Source of the DNA: Methanomicrobia archaeon LH_S13
GTDB taxonomy: Archaea; Halobacteriota; Syntropharchaeia; Alkanophagales; Methanospirareceae
Assembly: GCA_023659785.1 (NCBI GenBank)
Contig: JAGXOR010000016.1
Coordinates: forward strand, 1-16,978
DNA length: 16,978 bases
Direction of reading: 5' to 3'
Made by a program: the position numbers and the translations under genes. This document shows positions 7,580 to 13,572 of this stretch, piece by piece. How positions within the stretch are numbered: the first letter of the stretch is position 1; each line of letters opens with the position of its first letter. The notes below the pieces were generated by a model, which worked only from the letters and a program-made list of their open reading frames with translations, had not been told where the DNA came from and searched no databases.

Positions 7580-8059
7580 TCAAGTTAATTTTGTTATTAA
7601 TTTTTCCACATCTTCCATTGCAACTCCCACCATCTCTTCTGTCATTTCATTCTCGTAAAAATTCCTGTGCAATGCATTTGTGGAATAAAAAAGGCGAATA
7701 AATCCTCTATCCTTTTTCTCCCTTGAAATTTCGCTTACAAAAGCCCACATACTACCATGCTGTTTTAATTTCAACCCCCTTTTTGCCGCTACCATCTTAA
7801 CTGTTAAAGCAGCAGCGCCCCAAAGCTTCTCAGATGCTTGGACGAGGTCTCCTTCCTTCAAAAGTTCCTTCCCATCGCTGAAATAATTCTCGCTCAACGT
7901 TTTGTACTGCTCTACGAGATCTTCTGGGTCTAACTCTTCTCCTAATTCCTTAAATAAAATCTCAATAGCCAGCTCATCTGGTACTGAATCGCTTTCTTCC
8001 GCTTTGTCTCTCAGTTTAACCACAAGTTTTTGTGGCAAAATAATAGATACCGATGCCAT
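7580..8059 (-). CDS. PaREP1-family protein with a ribbon-helix-helix-like N-terminus
   Basis: A 159-residue protein. The C-terminal half, with QASEKLWGAAALTVKMVAA (74-92) and LKQHGSMWAF, matches the archaeal PaREP1 family, all-helical proteins related to HEPN domains; molecular function is not established. R94 and H101 are spaced like a HEPN R-X4-6-H pair, though I cannot tell whether they are catalytic. The first 40 residues (VSIILPQKLVVKLRDKAEES, then SVPDELAIEILFKEL) have the strand-helix-helix pattern of ribbon-helix-helix DNA-binding proteins. GAGGAGA (8066-8072), 6 nt before the ATG, is a good RBS. A TGACA-T-TGTCA palindrome lies just upstream. The gene interrupts the otherwise expected run mcrC to mcrB and is flanked by inverted repeats, so it may be an inserted cassette. 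It could be a regulator, a toxin-like HEPN protein or simply a passenger. Confidence 0.75.
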   Translation of the reverse strand: MASVSIILPQKLVVKLRDKAEESDSVPDELAIEILFKELGEELDPEDLVEQYKTLSENYFSDGKELLKEGDLVQASEKLWGAAALTVKMVAAKRGLKLKQHGSMWAFVSEISREKKDRGFIRLFYSTNALHRNFYENEMTEEMVGVAMEDVEKLITKLT

Positions 8060-8081
8060 TTTTTATCTCCTCTCTTCTTAT

Positions 8082-8092
8082 TGACATTGTCA
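8082..8092. promoter_or_regulatory. Operator-like palindrome upstream of the PaREP1 gene
   Basis: TGACA-T-TGTCA is a perfect palindrome with a single central base. It lies 9 nt upstream of the PaREP1 RBS and 22 nt before its ATG. Its size and place suit binding by a small dimeric DNA-binding protein such as a ribbon-helix-helix protein. Autoregulation by the PaREP1 protein is an inference. Confidence 0.35.
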
Positions 8093-8099
8093 GATTAAC

Positions 8100-8126
8100 C
8101 GCGGAGTTCACGGAGAACGCAGAGGA
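8100..8126. repeat. Three-unit imperfect 9-bp direct repeat
   Basis: CGCGGAGTT, CACGGAGAA and CGCAGAGGA follow one another with the core C(G/A)C(G/A)GAG at a 9-bp period. This GC-rich run stands out in AT-rich surroundings. Similar CGCGGAG-type runs are scattered between genes of many microbes, so it may be a dispersed intergenic repeat rather than a local control site. Confidence 0.5.
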
Positions 8127-8146
8127 TGTAGGGTTAGCAGTTTGGC

Positions 8147-8198
8147 GGTTTGGCTAACGAGCTGAACCGCTAATAAACTAAACCCCTATTCCCCCTCG
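8147..8198. repeat. Right arm of the PaREP1 inverted repeats, including the mcrC stop region
   Basis: Contains GGTTTGGCTA (8147-8156) and TTCCCCCTCG (8189-8198), the partners of the left arm at 7553-7579. The outer part covers the last codons of mcrC. Two alternative hairpins also occur here: GTTAGC (8133-8138) with GCTAAC (8153-8158), and GCGGTT (8145-8150) with AACCGC (8165-8170). They overlap and exclude one another, and could end or modulate the mcrC transcript. Confidence 0.5.
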
Positions 8199-8794
8199 CC
8201 AAGTTCTCTGAGGCACATTCTTACTTTGCTAACGATTTCGTTCAGTTTCACCTGTGGCACGTCGGCATTTCTTACAATGCCAGTCACGATGTCCATGACT
8301 ATACCCGGCGTTTCACCCTTCTTATTCCGCGTGCTTACTCCTATCTCCTCGAAATCCTCGAATGTTACCGGGCACTGGCAGAGAACAATAGCAGGTACCG
8401 CTACCTTTCTCAGCTCAAGCCGCACTTTGTAAATGAAATGCCCCTTTACGTTACCGTGATTCAATAGGGCAAGCTTATGCATTCCTATTATCTCTATCTC
8501 ACTTGACTCCAACCCGAATGCCACGCCATGACCCCCTGTCGCTGGTGCATCCTCCGGTGTCCCATCCCCCGCATTCAATACGATTTCTCCTACGTTTATT
8601 CCTCTGTCCCTTAATTCGGTGGTTATCTGACACACCGGCTTTGGCACGTGCCGGTATCCCGGTGACATCGCAAGCGTTATCACGTCATTTCGCCACGCTT
8701 TCGCGAATGTCCCGCGCTGCGCCATACCTCCACCTAAGCCAAGCGCCTCCCCTTTCCTACACGCCACCAACTGTGTCTTTCTCCCTACTACCAT
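8186..8794 (-). CDS. mcrC: McrC, component of the MCR activation complex
   Basis: A 202-residue protein with the McrC signature: VGRKTQLVACRKG, GGGMAQRGTFA (21-31), the central GINVGEIVLNAGDGTPEDAP, TGGHGVAFGLESSEIEIIG, and the late PAIVLCQCPVTFEDF. McrC co-purifies with methanogen MCR activation proteins and is thought to be part of the ATP-driven complex that reduces F430 nickel to active Ni(I). It lies 17 nt after the second atwA copy, so co-transcription with the ATPases is likely. That order fits its role better than the mcrBDCGA position used in methanogens. No clear Shine-Dalgarno motif precedes the ATG; translation may depend on coupling to atwA. The stop codon lies inside the right arm of an inverted repeat whose partner is 600 bp downstream. 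Confidence 0.92.
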   Translation of the reverse strand: MVVGRKTQLVACRKGEALGLGGGMAQRGTFAKAWRNDVITLAMSPGYRHVPKPVCQITTELRDRGINVGEIVLNAGDGTPEDAPATGGHGVAFGLESSEIEIIGMHKLALLNHGNVKGHFIYKVRLELRKVAVPAIVLCQCPVTFEDFEEIGVSTRNKKGETPGIVMDIVTGIVRNADVPQVKLNEIVSKVRMCLRELGEGE

Positions 8795-8811
8795 CTTATC
8801 TTAAATCTTAA

Positions 8812-10410
8812 TTAAACTGCTCTCAACTCCTCTATTTTCGTTACTTTTCCATCCTTCATGTGCGCTACCCTATCGCAAACCATATTCACAAAATCCATGT
8901 CATGCGAGACAACCAAGAAAGTTATCCCCAGGTTCTCGCGTGCCCCTCTTATAGACTCCGCAACGAATTTCTTCGTTATTGGGTCCATTGTCCCCGTTGG
9001 CTCATCAAGCACCCCTATCGCAGGCTCCTTCATCAATACCTGAGCGAGAACTATCCGCTGCCTTTCGCCTTCGCTTAATTGCATGTGGTCCTTCGGAAGT
9101 AACTCCACCGCTTCTTCTTCTGTAAATCCTATACTCTGTAGGATAAAGATTACTTTCATCCTCGCAAGTTCTTCCGGTATGTTCAAGCCTATGCAACTCG
9201 TTAGATTCTCTAATATCGTCTTCTCGGGATATAATGAATATTCCTGGTGTAACATGGATACGTGTGTCGCCGCATGTTCGCCTGCACCAGGCGTAAGCGC
9301 ACCCCATGCAATCCACACGCCTGTTTCTGCTACCCTTCCTACTTCTATCCATCTCTCCCCAGCCCTTATCTTAGCCGAACCATCTGTCAGTGCATCTATT
9401 TGAGATATAATCCGCGCTAAGCTCGTTTTCCCCGCTCCACTTTTCCCTAATAATCCAAATATCTCGTTCTCATATATTGTAAACGAAACGTCATCCACCG
9501 CCTTTACCATCCCCCTCCAGAGGGAATAATAATACTTCTTACAGTGGTCTATTTTTATCTTCGGGTCTCCAAGCTTTACGTATTCCTCACGCTCTAGTTC
9601 CCCCACTTCTTTCTTAAACTCTTCTACCACATTTTTTGAATCACCATATTTCCTGACTTCACCGTGGTCAAGCCATAATGTCTTTTCAGTCAGTTCTTCT
9701 ATGACATAAGGCCAGTGAGAAGTGACAGCCATTGTCATCCCCGCCTTTGTGCTTTCTATCAATGCTTTATGAACCAGCTTTGCCGTCTCAAAGTCCAACG
9801 TTCCCGTGGGCTCGTCAGCTAAAAGTAACATGGGGTCCAATGCTAATTGCCTTGCAAGCACTACTCTTTGTTTCTCTCCTCCACTGAGGTCACTTGCCGG
9901 GAAAGTAACGCGGTGAATCATTTTCACTGCTTTCAACAGCTCATATGCTCTTCTAAACCTCTTATTTGCTGGATACTTCCTGCTTTCCAATGCCTGTATT
10001 ACATTGTACATAACTGTGTCATCTCCATAAAGACCGAAAGTACGCTGCAACATAATAGCAACAGCCCTTTTTATTTTCTTCCTCGCTTCATCGTCCTTCC
10101 AGTAATTCACTTCCTCTAACTCCAATTTCGCCCCGCACTTACTGCATGCCTCGCCAGCTTTGCTTGGCGCCTCTACCCCCTCGCATGAAGGGCATATCGC
10201 CACCCTAAAAATTATCTCCCCTGAGGTGGGTGCGTATTCCTCACTACCTCGCAGCATGTGAAGCAAAATGGATTTACCCGAGCTACTCATTCCAAGCAAA
10301 CCCAACGGCTCTCCTTCCCTTATATCCACGCTCACGTTCTTCAATACTTCTTTGCCATCGAACTCCTTACATATATCGCGTACTTTTACGAGCGGTTCCT
10401 CTTCACTCAT
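8812..10410 (-). CDS. atwA: MCR activation ATPase AtwA (component A2), proximal copy
   Basis: A 532-residue soluble protein with two fused ABC-type ATPase domains and no membrane segments, as in component A2, which hydrolyses ATP while MCR is activated. Domain 1 has Walker A G40-MSSSGK-S47, a zinc-ribbon insert with C73, C76, C89 and C92, signature LSGGE (175-179), Walker B LLLADE to 200, and the H-loop TSHWP. Domain 2 has Walker A GKSGAGKT (322-329), signature LSEGE (445-449), Walker B with D469-E470 and VSHD. GAGGGAGGG lies 4 nt before the ATG. It is homologous over its full length to the neighbouring 10469-12070 gene. Two differences stand out: the first Walker A is GMSSSGKS instead of GKSGAGKS, and residues about 355-385 differ. 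Both domains keep the Lys and acidic catalytic residues. It sits directly upstream of mcrC in a probable operon. Confidence 0.93.
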   Translation of the reverse strand: MSEEEPLVKVRDICKEFDGKEVLKNVSVDIREGEPLGLLGMSSSGKSILLHMLRGSEEYAPTSGEIIFRVAICPSCEGVEAPSKAGEACSKCGAKLELEEVNYWKDDEARKKIKRAVAIMLQRTFGLYGDDTVMYNVIQALESRKYPANKRFRRAYELLKAVKMIHRVTFPASDLSGGEKQRVVLARQLALDPMLLLADEPTGTLDFETAKLVHKALIESTKAGMTMAVTSHWPYVIEELTEKTLWLDHGEVRKYGDSKNVVEEFKKEVGELEREEYVKLGDPKIKIDHCKKYYYSLWRGMVKAVDDVSFTIYENEIFGLLGKSGAGKTSLARIISQIDALTDGSAKIRAGERWIEVGRVAETGVWIAWGALTPGAGEHAATHVSMLHQEYSLYPEKTILENLTSCIGLNIPEELARMKVIFILQSIGFTEEEAVELLPKDHMQLSEGERQRIVLAQVLMKEPAIGVLDEPTGTMDPITKKFVAESIRGARENLGITFLVVSHDMDFVNMVCDRVAHMKDGKVTKIEELRAV

Positions 10411-10468
10411 TTTTCCCTCCCTCTTTGTATTTTTATTATTTAAAATAAAAGATTACATGTGTTTAAAG

Positions 10469-12070
10469 TTAAAAGGTCCTCAAATCCTCTATTTCCTTTA
10501 TCTTCCCTTTCTCCATCTTCGCTATTCTATCACATACCTTCTCCGCGAAATCAAAGTCATGCGTGACAATAACGAAAGTAATGCCCAAATTCTCTCTTGC
10601 CTTTATTATCGTCTCTCCAATATATTTCTTTGTTATCGGGTCCATTGTTCCCGTTGGTTCATCGAGCACTGCAATATTTGGCTCTTTCATCAGTACTTGC
10701 GCAATAAGTATCCGCTGTTTCTCACCCACACTCAGTTCCTGATGCGTTTTTGGCAGTATCTCCTCCTTTTCTTCATCCGTGAATCCCACCCCTTCGAGGA
10801 CGAACTTTACCTTCATCCTTGCGAGGTCCTCGGGCATATCCAGACCTATACCGTGCGTGAGGTTCTCCCACGTCGTGATTTTCGGAATTAACGTATATTC
10901 CTGATGTAACACACCTACAAAATAGGATTTCCAGTCGGTCATGCCACCTGTAATTACTCCATCCTTTATATATGTACCAGCATCTTCCTTTGATGCTTCG
11001 TGCCATTTATCCCCCATTCTCACCCATGCTGAACCGCCTGACCCAGGCTCTAAATGGCTTACAATTCGCATCAAACTCGTTTTACCTGCTCCACTCGCTC
11101 CTACAACTCCGAATATCTCATTCTCATTTATTGCGAACGAAACATTATCTACTGCCTTTACCATACCTCTCGATGCAGAGAGGAAATACTTCTTCAGCCC
11201 TTCTACCCTTATCTTCGGGTCGCCGAACTTTTTATACTCCGCTCGCTCTATTTCGCCTACTTCACGCTCAAAATCTGTCACCACCTTCTCCGTATCGCCA
11301 TAATCTACTATCTCCCCCTTATCAAACCATACCGCTTCCCCTGTTAAGTCACGAATCACGTACGGCCAATGAGAAGTGACGAGGAATGTTGTTCCACCCC
11401 TTGTGCTATCTATCAGTGCGTGGTGCACCACCTTTGCCGTTTCGTGGTCTAACGTTCCCGTGGGCTCATCGGCTAAAAGCAAGATAGGAGAGAGTGCCAA
11501 CTGCCTTGCAAGCACCATTCGCTGTTTCTCTCCACCACTGAGGTCTCTTGTATCAGGCATACTTACACGATGCAGCATTTTCACCGATTCCAGTATCTCA
11601 TACACCTTCTTCATCCTCTTACTCTTTGGATATTTTGCCCGCTCTAATGCCTCTAATATATTCCATATAACCGATTCGTCACTGTATAATGCGAAACTGC
11701 GCTGCAGCATGATAGCAATCGCACCTTTTAGTAACCTCCTCATCTTCTCATCTTTCCAGAAATTCACTTCCCTGAACTCTAATTCCGTCCCGCACTTACT
11801 ACACTTCTCGCCCACCTTGCTCGGTCCCTCTAACCACGAACACGAGGGGCAATACGCTAACCTGAAAATTACCTCGCCACTATCCGGTGCGTATTCATCC
11901 GTGCCCCTGAGCATATGAAGCAAAACCGACTTCCCTGCTCCACTCTTACCGAGCAGCCCCACAGGCTCCATCTCTTTTATATCCAGATTCACGTTCTTCA
12001 GCACCTTCTTGCCTTCAAACTCCTCGTTTACCCCCTGAATTCTTATGAACGTCTCCTTTTCTTCACCCAT
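10469..12070 (-). CDS. atwA: MCR activation ATPase AtwA (component A2), distal copy
   Basis: A 533-residue twin-ABC ATPase, first gene of the atwA-atwA-mcrC group. Domain 1 has Walker A GKSGAGKS (41-48), a zinc-ribbon insert with C74, C77, C90 and C93, signature LSGGE (177-181), Walker B LLLADE to 202 and the TSHWP H-loop. Domain 2 has Walker A GASGAGKT (324-331), signature LSVGE (446-450), Walker B with D470-E471 and VTHD. All nucleotide-binding motifs are canonical, so of the two copies this one looks closer to the methanogen form. Homology to the next gene runs end to end, showing tandem duplication followed by substantial divergence. The spacer between the copies is 58 nt. GGGAGAG lies 8 nt before the ATG. 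Methanogen A2 acts with McrC and other marker proteins to drive nickel reduction; whether both copies serve MCR here is unknown. Confidence 0.93.
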   Translation of the reverse strand: MGEEKETFIRIQGVNEEFEGKKVLKNVNLDIKEMEPVGLLGKSGAGKSVLLHMLRGTDEYAPDSGEVIFRLAYCPSCSWLEGPSKVGEKCSKCGTELEFREVNFWKDEKMRRLLKGAIAIMLQRSFALYSDESVIWNILEALERAKYPKSKRMKKVYEILESVKMLHRVSMPDTRDLSGGEKQRMVLARQLALSPILLLADEPTGTLDHETAKVVHHALIDSTRGGTTFLVTSHWPYVIRDLTGEAVWFDKGEIVDYGDTEKVVTDFEREVGEIERAEYKKFGDPKIRVEGLKKYFLSASRGMVKAVDNVSFAINENEIFGVVGASGAGKTSLMRIVSHLEPGSGGSAWVRMGDKWHEASKEDAGTYIKDGVITGGMTDWKSYFVGVLHQEYTLIPKITTWENLTHGIGLDMPEDLARMKVKFVLEGVGFTDEEKEEILPKTHQELSVGEKQRILIAQVLMKEPNIAVLDEPTGTMDPITKKYIGETIIKARENLGITFVIVTHDFDFAEKVCDRIAKMEKGKIKEIEDLRTF

Positions 12071-12092
12071 TTTCTCTACTCTCCCTGTTTCG

Positions 12093-12111
12093 TTTATTTT
12101 ATTTTATTTCT
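12093..12111 (-). promoter_or_regulatory. Probable promoter of the atwA-atwA-mcrC transcript
   Basis: The minus strand reads AAATAAAATAAAATAAACG, an A/T-rich TATA-like run preceded by GAAATAG. It ends about 22 nt before the atwA start at 12070. A transcript starting roughly 25 nt downstream of the TATA centre would have a very short leader holding the GGGAGAG site. Several overlapping TATA registers are possible. Confidence 0.4.
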
Positions 12112-12197
12112 ATTTCAAGGTTAACGTATTAATCTTGGGCATGTATGTTATATGAATTTGAATTTTTTGTATTTATAACTAAATGTTTTTACAGAAG

Positions 12198-12246
12198 ATA
12201 AGCAAGAAAGCCTCAGCGCTTTAGCCTGAGGATGAATTGCGCTTAT
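12198..12246 (+). mobile_element. Solitary IS200/IS605-like right-end hairpin (transposon remnant)
   Basis: CCTCAG (12211-12216), a bulged C, GC, loop TTTA, GC and CTGAGG (12226-12231) form a stem with the pattern AAGCC-stem-CTTTAG-stem-GGATGAATTGCGC. This resembles the right ends, and the overlapping guide-RNA scaffold, of IS200/IS605 tnpB elements, as I remember them from archaeal genomes. ATAAGC (12198-12203) and GCTTAT (12241-12246) close an outer stem. No tnpA or tnpB lies on either side; the expected upstream side (12120-12195) is AT-rich and noncoding. It is most simply read as a leftover end or a non-autonomous copy. A local structured RNA is the alternative. Confidence 0.4.
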
Positions 12247-12266
12247 AATTGTAATATCCTATGATT

Positions 12267-12362
12267 TCAACAGTAGCTGTCTTCTTCTTCACATCCACTA
12301 TTGATAAAATCGAATTCGTGCAGTCCTACTTCACCGGAAATTGTGCCTGCTAATTTGTACAT
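12267..12362 (-). CDS. Possible tiny protein, or the first part of a frame-broken gene, after rps8e
   Basis: A 31-codon frame starting MYKLAGTISGEVGLHEFDF and ending CEEEDSYC. The ATG is 14 nt after the rps8e stop, with AGGA 8 nt before it, so it could be the last gene of that operon. The neighbouring frame on the same strand continues past its stop as ILSIVDVKKKTATVEIIGYY and more, down to about 12221, and also looks like real beta-rich protein sequence. One frameshift would join both into a protein of roughly 45-50 residues ending inside the transposon-like hairpin. I do not recognise the family. It may be a genuine tiny gene, a pseudogene, or a sequencing error in a small gene. Confidence 0.3.
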   Translation of the reverse strand: MYKLAGTISGEVGLHEFDFINSGCEEEDSYC

Positions 12363-12376
12363 CTTTTAATCCTGCA

Positions 12377-12751
12377 TCAGATTAACCTTGCATTCACCAC
12401 ACCATCCTGACCCGGTCTGCTTGTAACTATCACATCGCCAATTTCAGTCTCTATCACTGTACCTTTCGTAGTTATATTCCGCCTTGCAAAGAAAGGATTG
12501 GCGGGATTGCTCTTCACAGTTATTATTTTAGCCGTTCTTGTGGTTCCGCTTTTCATATCTGCGACGTTTGCAAATTCACATCTGAGCAGCCGTATTTTTC
12601 CACCGCCACCTCTTACCCCAATTTTTTTTCTTCGTGTCACTCCAACAGTAGTTTGTGCTGCAGGTCTGCCCGCTTCGTGCTTCTTCTTCTTACGGTGGAA
12701 GTGAAGCCTCCCCCCCGTGTATTTCCTCTTTGACCTACCTTGCCATCTCAT
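12377..12751 (-). CDS. rps8e: Ribosomal protein S8e
   Basis: A 124-residue basic protein of the small ribosomal subunit, found in archaea and eukaryotes but not bacteria. It begins MRWQGRSKRKYTGGRLHFHR and carries KKKKHEAGRPA, TVGVTRRKKIGVRGGGGKIR and the C-terminal VIVTSRPGQDGVVNARLI, all typical of S8e and of normal length. It follows the small zinc-finger gene with a gap of only 3 nt, so translation is probably coupled. A GTGA 4 nt before the ATG, overlapping the upstream stop codon, is the only Shine-Dalgarno trace. It is part of the minus-strand cluster Sua5, zinc finger, S8e. Confidence 0.96.
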   Translation of the reverse strand: MRWQGRSKRKYTGGRLHFHRKKKKHEAGRPAAQTTVGVTRRKKIGVRGGGGKIRLLRCEFANVADMKSGTTRTAKIITVKSNPANPFFARRNITTKGTVIETEIGDVIVTSRPGQDGVVNARLI

Positions 12752-12754
12752 TTT

Positions 12755-12916
12755 TCACGTTCCTACAAAACCACATTCCTCACACCGGTATAAATTACTT
12801 TGCTTCCGGCACTTCGCACATCTCCCTATCTCCACCTTTCCGCAGTTGGGGCACGGGAAGACTGTGAAGCCCTTTCCCAGCAGCTTTACTCCGCAAGACG
12901 TGCAATACTCTCTCAT
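12755..12916 (-). CDS. Small double zinc-knuckle protein (HVO_2753-like)
   Basis: A 53-residue protein easily missed because of its length. Four CxxC knuckles make two zinc sites: C5-TS-C8, C22-PN-C25, C33-AK-C36 and C45-EE-C48. The segment GRCAKCRKQSNLYRCEECGF strongly resembles the archaeal small zinc-finger proteins typified by Haloferax HVO_2753, whose CPxCG-type motifs are conserved widely in archaea. Members are often encoded beside translation genes, and a nucleic-acid-related role is suspected. GGAGAGGAG, 6 nt before the ATG, is one of the strongest RBS in the window and supports a real gene. The whole gene except its 3' 40 nt lies, in another frame, inside the 3' part of the Sua5 frame. 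It ends 3 nt before rps8e. Confidence 0.88.
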   Translation of the reverse strand: MREYCTSCGVKLLGKGFTVFPCPNCGKVEIGRCAKCRKQSNLYRCEECGFVGT

Positions 12917-13499
12917 AACATGCTCCTCTCCTTTTTATTTCTATTTTTATCTTCGCCTTTTCTTCATTCGCCGCCGCCCCTGACATATCCACTACGGTGG
13001 ACGGCAGACTATATTTACACTTACCTCTATTTATAATAATATCTGCTAAATTTATTTTAACTTCTTCTATGCAAGTCGGTGGATTCTTTCCAGACATATT
13101 CGCACTTGTCGCAGTTATAGGTCCAGTTTCTTTTATTATGCGGGTTGCGATTTCATTATCCGGGAGTCTAACGCCCACAACCTCTGATGCCGCGGTTAAA
13201 ATATCAGGCACTATTTCTTTTCTCTTCAGCAATACCGTGACAGGTCCAGGTAATAGCTCGGTTATGATTTTTGATGTTTCGGAATCTATATAGGCGACTT
13301 TGTGCAGCATCTCAAAGGAAGAAACAGCAATGGAGATGGGCAGATAAAAATCTCTGTTCTTTATTTTATACACTTTTCGCACTGCTTCTTCGGAGAACGC
13401 GTCGGCTCCTAATCCATACACTGTTTCGGTAGGGTAAACCACTGTGCCACCACCTTTTATTATGTCTACTGCAGTCCTTATTTGGTCTTCTATATTCAT
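12795..13499 (-). CDS. L-threonylcarbamoyladenylate synthase (Sua5/YrdC family)
   Basis: Makes threonylcarbamoyl-AMP from threonine, bicarbonate and ATP for the t6A37 modification of ANN-decoding tRNAs; the transfer step needs Kae1 and partners, not seen here. The 234-residue frame shows GGGTVVYPTETVYGLGADAF (16-35), KVYKIKNRDFYLPIS, ELLPGPVTVLLKRK, VVGVRLPDN, GPITATSANMSGK and STVVDMS, covering the whole YrdC domain. The domain should end near KIEIKRRGACYERVL, about residue 200. The last 35-40 residues are simply the zinc-finger gene read in another frame and have no Sua5 character, so the normal stop seems to have been lost, or a frameshift occurred. No RBS precedes the ATG; GGATATAG about 20 nt upstream may be a TATA box for a leaderless transcript. 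The gene is divergent from pheT. Confidence 0.9.
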   Translation of the reverse strand: MNIEDQIRTAVDIIKGGGTVVYPTETVYGLGADAFSEEAVRKVYKIKNRDFYLPISIAVSSFEMLHKVAYIDSETSKIITELLPGPVTVLLKRKEIVPDILTAASEVVGVRLPDNEIATRIIKETGPITATSANMSGKNPPTCIEEVKINLADIIINRGKCKYSLPSTVVDMSGAAANEEKAKIKIEIKRRGACYERVLHVLRSKAAGKGLHSLPVPQLRKGGDREMCEVPEAK

Positions 13500-13572
13500 T
13501 TACATCAAATACTATATCCGAAAGTCAAGTTATAAGATTAAAATAAAAAATAAAGATGATATAGAATATGCC
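13500..13572. promoter_or_regulatory. Divergent promoter region between the Sua5 gene and pheT
   Basis: These 73 nt separate two head-to-head genes. On the plus strand AAGTTATAAG and AAAATAAAAAATAAAG (13528-13555) give TATA-like elements 25-40 nt before the pheT ATG. On the minus strand GGATATAGTA (13511-13520) is a candidate for the Sua5 gene. Neither start has a convincing Shine-Dalgarno site, which favours leaderless transcripts in both directions. Confidence 0.45.

Noticed and set aside
8099..8126. Period-9 repeat considered as a CRISPR array.
   Set aside because: Units are 9 bp with no spacers, so it cannot be CRISPR.
12120..12376. Search for a tRNA or other stable RNA in the atwA/rps8e spacer.
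   Set aside because: No T-loop GTTCRA motif or cloverleaf pairing is visible; only the transposon-like hairpin stands out.
13444..13572. Upstream in-frame extension of pheT by 43 codons.
   Set aside because: It overlaps the start of the divergent Sua5 gene and has no PheT character; the family start is the ATG at 13573.
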